From Sulfitobacter marinus (GTDB lineage Bacteria > Pseudomonadota > Alphaproteobacteria > Rhodobacterales > Rhodobacteraceae): DNA of 64,000 nt. The position numbers were made by a program, and so were the translations under genes. Where the stretch lies: positions 496,001 to 560,000 of the forward strand of contig NZ_FPAJ01000002.1 in the NCBI RefSeq assembly GCF_900116285.1. The letters are read 5' to 3'. The notes beneath the pieces were generated by a model, which did not search any database, was not told where the DNA came from, and saw only the letters and a program-made list of their open reading frames with translations. Below are positions 10,197-17,967 of this stretch, piece after piece; position 1 is the first letter of the stretch; each line of letters opens with the position of its first letter.

Positions 10197-10216
10197 TCCC
10201 CTTAGATGCAAGGGGA
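10197..10216 (-). promoter_or_regulatory. Hairpin enclosing the Shine-Dalgarno of the glycosyltransferase gene
   Basis: A perfect 7-bp inverted repeat, TCCCCTT / AAGGGGA with a 6-nt loop. Read on the minus strand, the 3' arm AAGGGGA is the only SD-like sequence before the TTG start and is spaced seven bases from it, so the folded RNA would hide the ribosome site. No T-run follows, which argues against a carA terminator. Confidence 0.6.
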
Positions 10217-10261
10217 CAGGATGCAGCGGGTAAGCTTAATCAGGTCTTAATGGCTGGCAAA

Positions 10262-11431
10262 CTATGCGGTCTCAAGCGCGCGTTCGGCCATCGCAGCGGC
10301 GAAACGTTCAAACAGGTAAAAGCTGTCTTGCGGGCCGGGGCTTGCCTCGGGGTGGTGCTGGACGGACCAGACCGGACGGCCTTCCATGCGGATTCCGCAG
10401 TTCGACCCGTCAAACAGCGACTGATGGGTTTCGACAACGCCTTGGGGCAGGGATTGTGCATCGACCGCAAAACCGTGGTTCATCGACGTGATCTCGACCT
10501 TGCCGGTTTCGATGTCCTTGACGGGGTGGTTGGCACCGTGATGGCCGTGGCTCATCTTGATTGTGCCACCGCCAAGAGCGAGGGCAAGCATCTGATGACC
10601 AAGGCAAATCCCGAACACCGGAAGGTCGGTCTTTGCGATGACTTCCTTGATCATGGGAACGGCGTAAGCGCCTGTCGCCGCCGGATCGCCGGGGCCGTTG
10701 GACAGAAATACGCCATCGGGATTATGCGCCATCACATCTTCATATGTGGCGGATGCAGGCAGCACAGTCACGTCGCAGCCAGCCGAGGCAAGACAACGCA
10801 GAATGTTACGCTTGGCACCGTAATCCACGGCAACTACCTTGTGTTTGGCGTCGGTTTGCGGGGCGTAACCGTCGGGCCAGGCCCACCGCATCTCGTTCCA
10901 GCGGTAGGATTGTGCGCAAGTCACGTCTTTGGCCAGATCGGCCCCTTCGAGGCCTGCAAAACTGCGGGCGGCTGCGACCAGTGCTTCTATGTCGAAATTG
11001 CCGTCCGGGTCATGGGCGAGGGCGGCATGAGGTGCGCCTTGCTGGCGGATGGCGCGGGTCAGGCGACGCGTATCGACGCCGCCGATTGCGATGCGGCCCC
11101 GGCTGGCCAGCCATTCGGATAGCGGCTGAACCGAGCGCCAGCTGCTGGGGTCGGTCGGCATCCATTTCACGACCATGCCTGCGGCGACCGGATCACCGGT
11201 TTCGTCGTCTTCAGGATTGGTGCCCGTGTTGCCAATATGTGGGAAGGTAAAGGTGACGATCTGCCCGGCATAGGACGGATCGGTCATGATTTCCTGATAG
11301 CCGGTCATCGCGGTGTTGAAACACAGCTCTGCCACGGTTTGCCCGGTTGCGCCAAAGCCCATGCCGTAAAAAATCGATCCGTCCGCAAGTGCTAGGCAGG
11401 CGGTCGGGCGGGTGGATGCGGGCGCAGTCAT
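10262..11431 (-). CDS. carA: Carbamoyl-phosphate synthase small (glutaminase) subunit
   Basis: Hydrolyses glutamine and channels ammonia to CarB for carbamoyl phosphate, feeding arginine and pyrimidine synthesis. 389 residues, the family's normal length: N-terminal CarA-specific domain with GYQEIMTDPSYAGQIV, then a class I glutamine amidotransferase domain with the nucleophile in VFGICLGHQM near residue 270 and the catalytic His/Glu in QHHPEASPGP near 352. carB is not in the window. An SD GGAGG precedes the ATG. A TTGACC-17-TAGATT promoter is visible upstream. Confidence 0.98.
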   Translation of the reverse strand: MTAPASTRPTACLALADGSIFYGMGFGATGQTVAELCFNTAMTGYQEIMTDPSYAGQIVTFTFPHIGNTGTNPEDDETGDPVAAGMVVKWMPTDPSSWRSVQPLSEWLASRGRIAIGGVDTRRLTRAIRQQGAPHAALAHDPDGNFDIEALVAAARSFAGLEGADLAKDVTCAQSYRWNEMRWAWPDGYAPQTDAKHKVVAVDYGAKRNILRCLASAGCDVTVLPASATYEDVMAHNPDGVFLSNGPGDPAATGAYAVPMIKEVIAKTDLPVFGICLGHQMLALALGGGTIKMSHGHHGANHPVKDIETGKVEITSMNHGFAVDAQSLPQGVVETHQSLFDGSNCGIRMEGRPVWSVQHHPEASPGPQDSFYLFERFAAAMAERALETA

Positions 11432-11473
11432 GGGAGGGCCTCCAAAGGCAGATGGGTGGGGCTAAACGGGTGC

Positions 11474-11502
11474 AATCTAAAGCCGGCGGCGGGCTGGGTC
11501 AA
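11474..11502 (-). promoter_or_regulatory. Candidate sigma-70 promoter of carA
   Basis: On the minus strand TTGACC, 17 bp, TAGATT, placing a start about 35 nt upstream of the carA ATG. The -35 matches the consensus at five of six positions and the -10 at four. Confidence 0.5.
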
Positions 11503-11560
11503 TACCATGTGGAAAATGATATATCGTTTAAAAGCAATGCCTTACCTGAGGCCTGTGCCA

Positions 11561-11589
11561 TTGCCTGTTTTGTGGGAATTGTCTATGTT
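11561..11589 (+). promoter_or_regulatory. Candidate sigma-70 promoter of the yqeY-like gene
   Basis: TTGCCT, 17 bp, TATGTT about 40 bp upstream of the ATG at 11627, divergent from the carA promoter. Confidence 0.5.
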
Positions 11590-11626
11590 GCGCAGCTTAC
11601 ACCGCATTGGTCGAAGGACGATAGCA

Positions 11627-12085
11627 ATGGAACTGCGCACACGCATCACGGACGCGATGAAACAGGCGATGAAAGACAAGGCCGCAGACCGGCTGTCTAC
11701 GTTGCGTTTGATCAACGCCGCCATCAAGGACAAAGACATCGCTGCGCGTGCAGATGGTGGCGAAGAGGGTGTCGGCGACGCGGAGGTTCTGGCGATTCTG
11801 GGCAAGATGGCCAAACAGCGGATGGAATCGGTGCGCGCCTATGAAGAAGGTGGCCGTCTGGACCTTGCAGACCGTGAACGTGAGGAAATCGCGATCATCG
11901 AAGAATTCCTGCCCCGGCAACTGACCGAAGAAGAAAGCGCCAAAGCTGTGGATGATGCCATTGCCGAAGTTGGTGCAACGTCGATCCGCGATATGGGCAA
12001 GGTGATTGGTTTGCTTAAGGGCAAATACACCGGCCAGATGGATTTCGGCGCTGTCGGCCCCAAGGTCAAAGACCGCCTGAGCTAA
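11627..12085 (+). CDS. GatB/YqeY-domain protein
   Basis: A 152-residue YqeY-type protein, homologous to the C-terminal tRNA-binding domain of GatB. Its recognisable core includes MELRTRITDAMKQAMKDK at the N-terminus, REREEIAIIEEFLPRQL in the middle and DMGKVIGLLKGKYTGQMDFG near the end. Stand-alone YqeY proteins are suspected to act on tRNA or transamidation, but the role is unsettled. The longer frame from 11456 is not credible; the ATG at 11627 begins the conserved family N-terminus. Its stop codon overlaps the stop of the convergent DUF2244 gene (shared CTAA). Confidence 0.9.
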   Translation: MELRTRITDAMKQAMKDKAADRLSTLRLINAAIKDKDIAARADGGEEGVGDAEVLAILGKMAKQRMESVRAYEEGGRLDLADREREEIAIIEEFLPRQLTEEESAKAVDDAIAEVGATSIRDMGKVIGLLKGKYTGQMDFGAVGPKVKDRLS

Positions 12086-12567
12086 GTGCGCAACAGCGAG
12101 CGGTTCAATTCGTCAAACAGGGCGATCCTCTCTTCCTCGCTTAGGAATTTGCCAATCTCGACTTCGCGGCCTTTGCCCCGCAGGGTGACGTAATGCGGCA
12201 CGGGGCCGTCTTTTTCGTATTTCGTGACCACCGTCCAATAGCGGTTGCAGTCCCATTCCTTCACATCGCCCCTTGGCGTGGTGTGGGACAGGTGCACTGT
12301 GTCGTCGGTGAGGGTGAACACCTCTTCGATCTGGCGGGATTTATGGTTGCCTTGCAGGGCGAAATACATGCCCGCCACTGCCGCCAGGACAAAAGGCAGT
12401 AAGGTCCAGAGCAGCGCGGTGCCCAGCAGCGGCAGCGTCGGGATCAGGATCATCGTAAAGGTCACCAGAATGAACGCGGCAAACCCTTTGGGTGGCAGCG
12501 ACTGATGCGGCCAAAGCCGCAGTTCCTGCCGGCGGGCATTGGGCGCAGTTTTCCATTCATAGGGCAT
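12082..12567 (-). CDS. DUF2244 integral membrane protein
   Basis: 161 residues with two transmembrane helices near residues 28-75, followed by a soluble C-terminal half containing EWDCNRYWTVV and the GKGREVEIGKFLSEEER segment. This is the DUF2244 architecture widespread in Alphaproteobacteria, often near respiratory genes; no biochemical function is established. It converges with the yqeY-like gene with overlapping stops and has no same-strand close neighbour upstream. Confidence 0.85.
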   Translation of the reverse strand: MPYEWKTAPNARRQELRLWPHQSLPPKGFAAFILVTFTMILIPTLPLLGTALLWTLLPFVLAAVAGMYFALQGNHKSRQIEEVFTLTDDTVHLSHTTPRGDVKEWDCNRYWTVVTKYEKDGPVPHYVTLRGKGREVEIGKFLSEEERIALFDELNRSLLRT

Positions 12568-12684
12568 GAGGCGGGTCCGGTTAGCCTGAAGTACGCGCCT
12601 AATTTAGGGCAGATCAGCGGCCAAACAATGCGACAGATTGCATCTGGCCGGTCGGGACAGGGCGCGGACGGCGTAGACTAATGT

Positions 12685-13062
12685 TCAGCGCGGCTCGATC
12701 AGGTCCCAGCGGTTGCCAAATGCGTCGCGAAAGACGGCTACAATGCCATACGGCTCATGGCGGGGGGCTTCTTCGAATGTTACCCCAGTCGCCGACAGGC
12801 GTGCGTGGTCAGCAGCGAAGTTATCGGTTTCCAGAAACAGCCAGACGCGCCCCGCCCCTTGGTTGCCGATCGCCGCGCGTTGCGCTGCGTCTCCTGGTTC
12901 GGCCAGGATAAACCCTGTGTCGCCGCCCGGCGGGGTGACGCGCACCCAGCGTTTGTGACCTTGGTCCTCGTCTTGCGTCAGCTCAAACCCCATGACATTG
13001 CAGTAAAATGCGATGCCTTCGTCATAGCTGGGCACAATCAGGGTGAGGGCGGAGAGACGCAT
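12685..13062 (-). CDS. VOC-superfamily (glyoxalase/bleomycin-resistance fold) protein
   Basis: 125 residues with the vicinal-oxygen-chelate double beta-alpha-beta-beta-beta fold: FYCNVMGFELTQDED in the first half and VTFEEAPRHEPYGIVAVFRDAFGNRWDLIEP in the second, where the last glutamate is a usual metal ligand. Substrate is unknown. Its start lies four bases from the end of pyruvate carboxylase on the same strand, so it is likely the last gene of a pyc transcript. Confidence 0.85.
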   Translation of the reverse strand: MRLSALTLIVPSYDEGIAFYCNVMGFELTQDEDQGHKRWVRVTPPGGDTGFILAEPGDAAQRAAIGNQGAGRVWLFLETDNFAADHARLSATGVTFEEAPRHEPYGIVAVFRDAFGNRWDLIEPR

Positions 13063-13066
13063 GCGC

Positions 13067-16000
13067 CTACTCCAACTCTACCAGCAGATCCTTGGCGTCG
13101 ATCTGGCCGCCGGGAACGACATGCACCGCTTTGACGACGGCATCACGTTCGGCGTGAATGCCGGTTTCCATCTTCATTGCTTCGATGGTCAGCAGCAAGT
13201 CGCCCGCTTTGACCTGCTGGCCCACGACCGCCCCGACCGATGCCACAACACCGGGCATTGGTGCGCCGATGTGGTTGGGATTGCCGGTTTCAGCCTTGGG
13301 CCGCTGTGCTGTGGTCGCTTTGACCAGACGGTTTGGCACGCGCACGACGCGCGGCTGGCCGTTAAGCTCAAAGAACACCTTAACCTCGCCATCCTCGTTG
13401 GTTTCGCTCAGCGCTTGCAGGCGGATTTCCAGCGTTTTGCCGGGGTCGATTTCGGCGGTAATTTCCTCGCCCGGTTCCATGCCGTAAAAGAACGTCCGGG
13501 TCGGCAGCACCCGAACGGGGCCGTAGGTGCGGTGGCGGCCCATGTAATCAAGGAACACCTTGGGATACATCAGATACCCCGACAGATCGTCGTCTTCGAC
13601 ATTGGCCCCTTCCAGCTGCTCTTTCAGATCGGTGCGGGTGGCCTCAAGATCGGTAGGGGGCAGATGCGCGCCGGGGCGTTCGGTGTTGGGTTTTTCGCCC
13701 TTCAGGATCTTGTTCACGATGCTGGTAGGGAACCCACCGGGAGGTTGCCCTAGATTGCCACGCATCATGTCGATGACACTGTCGGGAAAGGACATTTCCG
13801 CATCAGGGTCTTCGACTTGGTCACGGGTCAACCCTTGGGACACCATCATCAGGGCCATATCCCCGACGACCTTCGACGACGGTGTGACCTTAACAATATC
13901 GCCGAACATCTGGTTCACGTCAGCATAGGTTTTGGCGACCTCGGGCCAGCGTTCGTCCAGCCCCATCGATGCGGCCTGCGCCTTGAGGTTGGTGAACTGG
14001 CCACCGGGCATTTCGTGCAGGTACACCTCGGAGGATGGGGCCTGCATGCCGGTTTCAAACGCAGCATATTCGCCACGGACGTCTTCCCAATAGTTAGACA
14101 CCTCGCGCACAGCATCCATCGATAGGCCGGTGTCGCGGTCGGTGTGTTTCAGTGCCTCGACGACAGAACCCAGCGTGGCCTGTGATGTATTGCCCGACAG
14201 GGCGTCCATTGCACAATCGACCGCATCAACACCGGCCTCGGAGGCGGCCATGATGGTGGCAATTGCAACGCCAGCGGTGTCATGGGTGTGGAAGTGGATC
14301 GGCAGGCCGACCTCGGATTTCAGCGCTTTGATCAGCACCTTGGCGGCGTTTGGTTTCAACACGCCGGCCATGTCTTTCAGACCCAAGACATGGGCACCGG
14401 CAGCTTTGAGTTCCTTGGCCATCGAGACATAATATTTCAGGTCATATTTAGAGCGATCGGGGTCAAAGATATCGCCGGTATAGCACACGGTGCCTTCGCA
14501 GATTTTACCATTATCAATCACGGCATCCATCGCGACGCGCATGTTTTCAACCCAGTTCAGGCTGTCGAATACGCGGAAGACGTCGACACCTTCGGTCGCG
14601 GCGACGCGCACGAATTCCTGGACCACGTTATCGGGGTAATTAGTGTACCCCACACCGTTCGATCCGCGCAGCAACATCTGCGTCATAATGTTCGGGATTG
14701 CAGCGCGCAGATCGCGCAGGCGTTGCCACGGGCATTCCTGCAAGAACCGGTATGCCACATCAAATGTCGCGCCGCCCCAGCATTCCACCGAGAACAGCGC
14801 GGGCAGATTGGCAGCATAGGCAGGGGCGACTTTGATCATGTCATGGCTGCGCATCCGGGTGGCGAGCAAGGATTGATGCCCGTCGCGCATGGTCGTGTCG
14901 GTGATCAGCAATTGCCGCTGCTGGCCCATCCAGTCGGCGACCGCTTGCGGTCCTTTTTGTTCCAACAGGTTGCGGGTGCCCATCTGCGGCTCGGCCTTTG
15001 GCTGGGGCGGCATCGGCGCGCGCACTGTGGCGGCGGGACGCTCAAAGCCTTTGGTCTCAGGATGCCCATTTACCGTGATATCGCCAATATAGGTCAACAC
15101 CTTGGTCGCCCGGTCGCGGCGCTTTTCAAAGGTGAACAGCTCGGGCGTCTGGTCGATGAATTTGGTGTGATATGTATTGTCGAGGAAGGTCGGGTGTTTC
15201 AGCAGGTTCTCGACAAAGGCGATGTTGGTCGACACGCCACGGATGCGGAATTCGCGCAAGGCACGGTCCATCCGCGCGATGGCCTGTTCGGGGGTTTGCG
15301 CCTTGGCGGTGACCTTGACCAGCAAGCTGTCGTAATAGCGCGTGATCACGCCGCCGGAATAGGCGGTGCCACCATCCAGACGGATGCCCATGCCCGTGGC
15401 CTCGCGAAAGGCGGTGATGCGGCCGTAATCGGGGATAAAATTGTTTTGCGGGTCCTCGGTGGTGATCCGCGTTTGTAGCGCGTGGCCGTTCAATTGGACA
15501 TCGGCTTGGCTGGCTTTGCCCGTCGCCTCGGCAATTGTTTTGCCTTCGGCAATCAAGATTTGCGCCCGCACAATATCAATGCCGGTGACTTCTTCGGTGA
15601 CGGTATGTTCGACCTGAACCCGGGGGTTTACCTCGATAAAGTAGAACTTGCCGTCCTCCATATCCATCAGGAATTCGACAGTGCCGGCGCATTCGTAATG
15701 CACATGGGCGCAAATCTTGCGGCCTAATTCGCAAATCTCGGCGCGCTGTTCTTCGGTCAGATAGGGGGCGGGGGCGCGTTCAACGACCTTTTGGTTGCGG
15801 CGCTGCACGGAGCAATCACGTTCAAACAGGTGATAAATCTCGCCGTGTTTGTCGCCCAGAATTTGAACTTCGACGTGGCGGGCCTTGAGGATCATCTTTT
15901 CCAGATAGCCCTCGCCATTGCCAAAGGCGGCTTCGGCCTCGCGGCGGCCTTCGAGAACCTTTTCTTCAAGTTCGTCTTCGGAGTTGATCGGCCGCATGCC

Positions 16001-16507
16001 GCGCCCGCCGCCGCCCCAGGACGCCTTAAGCATCAGCGGATATCCCACTTCGGCCGCTTGTTTGCGGACCAAATCCATGTCGTCGCCCAAGACTTCGGTG
16101 GCGGGGATGACCGGCACACCCGCCTCGACCGCGACTCGGCGCGCGCTGGCCTTGTCACCAAGGGCGCGCATGGTTTCGGCGCGCGGCCCGATAAAGGTGA
16201 TGCCGTTTTGTTCGCACGCATCCACGAAATCGGGATTCTCCGACAGCAGACCATAGCCCGGATGGATCGCATCCGCGCCTGATGCTTTGGCGACACGGAT
16301 GATTTCATCAATGCTCAGATACGCCGCGACGGGCCCCAACCCCGCGCCGATGCGATATGCTTCATCGGCTTTGAAACGATGCAGGCCCAGTTTGTCTTCC
16401 TCGGCAAAGACGGCGACCGTCTTTTTGCCCATCTCATTCGCCGCACGCATGATGCGAATGGCAATTTCACCACGGTTAGCGATTAGAATTTTTTTGAAGT
16501 CGGTCAT
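13067..16507 (-). CDS. pyc: Pyruvate carboxylase
   Basis: Biotin-dependent ATP-driven carboxylation of pyruvate to oxaloacetate (anaplerosis). 1146 residues with all domains in one chain: biotin carboxylase (ATP-grasp, GGGGRGMRPI near residue 165 and EVNPRVQVEHTVTEE near 295), carboxyltransferase (TTMRDGHQSLLATRMR near 545, a metal-binding lysine in GLKDMAGVLKP and HFHTHDTAG), allosteric linker, and the biotinyl domain with EAMKMETG near the C-terminus. Length and order match bacterial alpha4 enzymes. It is transcribed with the VOC gene behind it. The region ahead of its start (16508-16620) is about 110 bp of unremarkable intergenic DNA. Confidence 0.98.
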   Translation of the reverse strand: MTDFKKILIANRGEIAIRIMRAANEMGKKTVAVFAEEDKLGLHRFKADEAYRIGAGLGPVAAYLSIDEIIRVAKASGADAIHPGYGLLSENPDFVDACEQNGITFIGPRAETMRALGDKASARRVAVEAGVPVIPATEVLGDDMDLVRKQAAEVGYPLMLKASWGGGGRGMRPINSEDELEEKVLEGRREAEAAFGNGEGYLEKMILKARHVEVQILGDKHGEIYHLFERDCSVQRRNQKVVERAPAPYLTEEQRAEICELGRKICAHVHYECAGTVEFLMDMEDGKFYFIEVNPRVQVEHTVTEEVTGIDIVRAQILIAEGKTIAEATGKASQADVQLNGHALQTRITTEDPQNNFIPDYGRITAFREATGMGIRLDGGTAYSGGVITRYYDSLLVKVTAKAQTPEQAIARMDRALREFRIRGVSTNIAFVENLLKHPTFLDNTYHTKFIDQTPELFTFEKRRDRATKVLTYIGDITVNGHPETKGFERPAATVRAPMPPQPKAEPQMGTRNLLEQKGPQAVADWMGQQRQLLITDTTMRDGHQSLLATRMRSHDMIKVAPAYAANLPALFSVECWGGATFDVAYRFLQECPWQRLRDLRAAIPNIMTQMLLRGSNGVGYTNYPDNVVQEFVRVAATEGVDVFRVFDSLNWVENMRVAMDAVIDNGKICEGTVCYTGDIFDPDRSKYDLKYYVSMAKELKAAGAHVLGLKDMAGVLKPNAAKVLIKALKSEVGLPIHFHTHDTAGVAIATIMAASEAGVDAVDCAMDALSGNTSQATLGSVVEALKHTDRDTGLSMDAVREVSNYWEDVRGEYAAFETGMQAPSSEVYLHEMPGGQFTNLKAQAASMGLDERWPEVAKTYADVNQMFGDIVKVTPSSKVVGDMALMMVSQGLTRDQVEDPDAEMSFPDSVIDMMRGNLGQPPGGFPTSIVNKILKGEKPNTERPGAHLPPTDLEATRTDLKEQLEGANVEDDDLSGYLMYPKVFLDYMGRHRTYGPVRVLPTRTFFYGMEPGEEITAEIDPGKTLEIRLQALSETNEDGEVKVFFELNGQPRVVRVPNRLVKATTAQRPKAETGNPNHIGAPMPGVVASVGAVVGQQVKAGDLLLTIEAMKMETGIHAERDAVVKAVHVVPGGQIDAKDLLVELE

Positions 16508-16620
16508 CGGGCCTCGCCTTGGTTACGCTGACTTGGGCGCGGCGGTAGGGGCCGGACCCGGGTTGGTTTTTGCGGCAGTGCAGCATAGTTGCGTTTGTTT
16601 GCCGCAAGGTGCAAGGAAGT

Positions 16621-16656
16621 TTATGCCTCCGGCGGGGATTTAAGCCCATTTGGAAG
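16621..16656. repeat. Repeat remnant overlapping the end of the FMN dehydrogenase gene
   Basis: CTCCGGCGGGGATTTAAGCC followed by CATTTGGAAG closely resembles the tail at 36786-36813 (CTCCCCCGGGATTTTAGTCC, CATTTGGAAG). Here the sequence encodes the last residues of the lldD-type gene. Confidence 0.55.
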
Positions 16657-17805
16657 CAAACCGGGCGGCGCAAGATCGACGGGCTGGGGTAAGTCACGCA
16701 GTGTTTTACTGCCCATTTGACCCATGTTGGCGATCAGATCCTTGGTGTAGATATCTATCAGATGGTCGATGCCTTTTGGCCCCAGAGCTGCCAGCGCGTA
16801 GTGGAATGCGCGCCCCATCATCACGAAATCCGCCCCCAAAGACAAGGCGCGCAGGATGTCGAGGCCGGTTTCAACGCCGCTGTCAAAGACGATAGGCAGG
16901 GTGGTGGCGGCGCGTATCGCGGGCAGCATATCGATGGAAGCCGGGGCCGCATCGAATTGCCGGCCTGCGTGGTTTGACACCCAAATACCGTCTGCACCTA
17001 TGGCTTCCAACGCGGTGGCGTCCTCGGGGCGCAGCACGCCCTTTATGATGAAAGGCCCCTCCCAGGCGTCGCGCAGCCATTTGACGTAGTCCCAATCTGG
17101 CGAGGTGCGCAGCAGGTAGCCGACATGGGCGGTCGAAGACAGGCCTTCGGTGCTTGTGCTTTTGTATTTATCCAGCATTCGCATATGCGGCATTCCACGC
17201 CACGCCATGCCCGCAGCCCAAGCAGGGCGCGTCGCCACCTGCGCCATCAGGCGCGGGGTCAGGCGGGGTGGATTGGTCAGACCAGACCGCGTTTGCCGTT
17301 CGCGGCGGCTGGCCACTGGAACATCGACGGTTAAGATCAGCCCGTTGAAACCCGCCGCTTTGGCGCGGTTGAGCATGTCGGTGCGAATGTCCGGGTCTCG
17401 TGGCGGATACATCTGAAACCAAGCGTTTTTACCAATATGGGGGGCAAGGTCTTCGGGGCTTTGAGTGGCGACGGTCGACAGGCAATAGGGGATGCGCGCG
17501 CGCGCGGCGGCACGGGCAAGATGCCCCTCGGCATCGGGCCACATCAGGCCTGACATGCCAAGGGGGGCGATCCCGAAGGGCAGGGTAAAGTCGTTTCCGA
17601 ACAAGGGGGTGTTTAGATCGGGAGAGAATTCGCCATGCAATATGGAGGGCATGAATCCGATGCAGTCCAGCGCTTGCCGGTTGCGTTGCTTGGTCGCTTC
17701 GGCCCCTGTGGCGCTGTCGAGGTATTCCCAGACAAATTTCGGTATCCGCCGTTTCGCGCGGCGGCGCAGATCGGATAATTCGGGATAGCTTGCGTGTAAA
17801 TCCAT
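16621..17805 (-). CDS. lldD: FMN-dependent alpha-hydroxy-acid dehydrogenase (L-lactate dehydrogenase type)
   Basis: 394 residues of the glycolate oxidase/LldD TIM-barrel family, oxidising an alpha-hydroxy acid (probably L-lactate) to the keto acid at the membrane. Visible: LPFGIAPLGMSGLMWPDAEG near residue 80, the catalytic histidine and FMN/arginine site in SNHAGRQFDAAP near 280 (SNHGGRQ in most relatives), and DSGVETGLDILRALSLGADFVMMGR near 310. Substrate assignment within the family is tentative. Its C-terminal residues (PNGLKSPPEA) are encoded by a copy of a dispersed repeat tail. The gene is divergent from uvrD. Confidence 0.85.
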   Translation of the reverse strand: MDLHASYPELSDLRRRAKRRIPKFVWEYLDSATGAEATKQRNRQALDCIGFMPSILHGEFSPDLNTPLFGNDFTLPFGIAPLGMSGLMWPDAEGHLARAAARARIPYCLSTVATQSPEDLAPHIGKNAWFQMYPPRDPDIRTDMLNRAKAAGFNGLILTVDVPVASRRERQTRSGLTNPPRLTPRLMAQVATRPAWAAGMAWRGMPHMRMLDKYKSTSTEGLSSTAHVGYLLRTSPDWDYVKWLRDAWEGPFIIKGVLRPEDATALEAIGADGIWVSNHAGRQFDAAPASIDMLPAIRAATTLPIVFDSGVETGLDILRALSLGADFVMMGRAFHYALAALGPKGIDHLIDIYTKDLIANMGQMGSKTLRDLPQPVDLAPPGLLPNGLKSPPEA

Positions 17806-17911
17806 GGGCGTATTTGCTCAGGGCGCTGGCGTATTGTCCAGCCGCCTTTTGCGACGAAGGGGCCGCGGACACCGCAGGATAAACAGGCGGGATTTCGCAA
17901 ATTCCGGCAAA

Positions 17912-17926
17912 GAACATTTTGCGAAC
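17912..17926 (+). promoter_or_regulatory. LexA (SOS) box of the alphaproteobacterial type upstream of uvrD
   Basis: GAAC-N7-GAAC (GAACATTTTGCGAAC), the reverse complement of the GTTC-N7-GTTC operator established for Alphaproteobacteria. It lies 42 bp ahead of the uvrD ATG and also within the divergent region of the lldD-type gene. Confidence 0.75.
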
Positions 17927-17967
17927 GTGTCTTTCATTTGGTGGCTTTGCGCGCTAGGTTATGGGCC

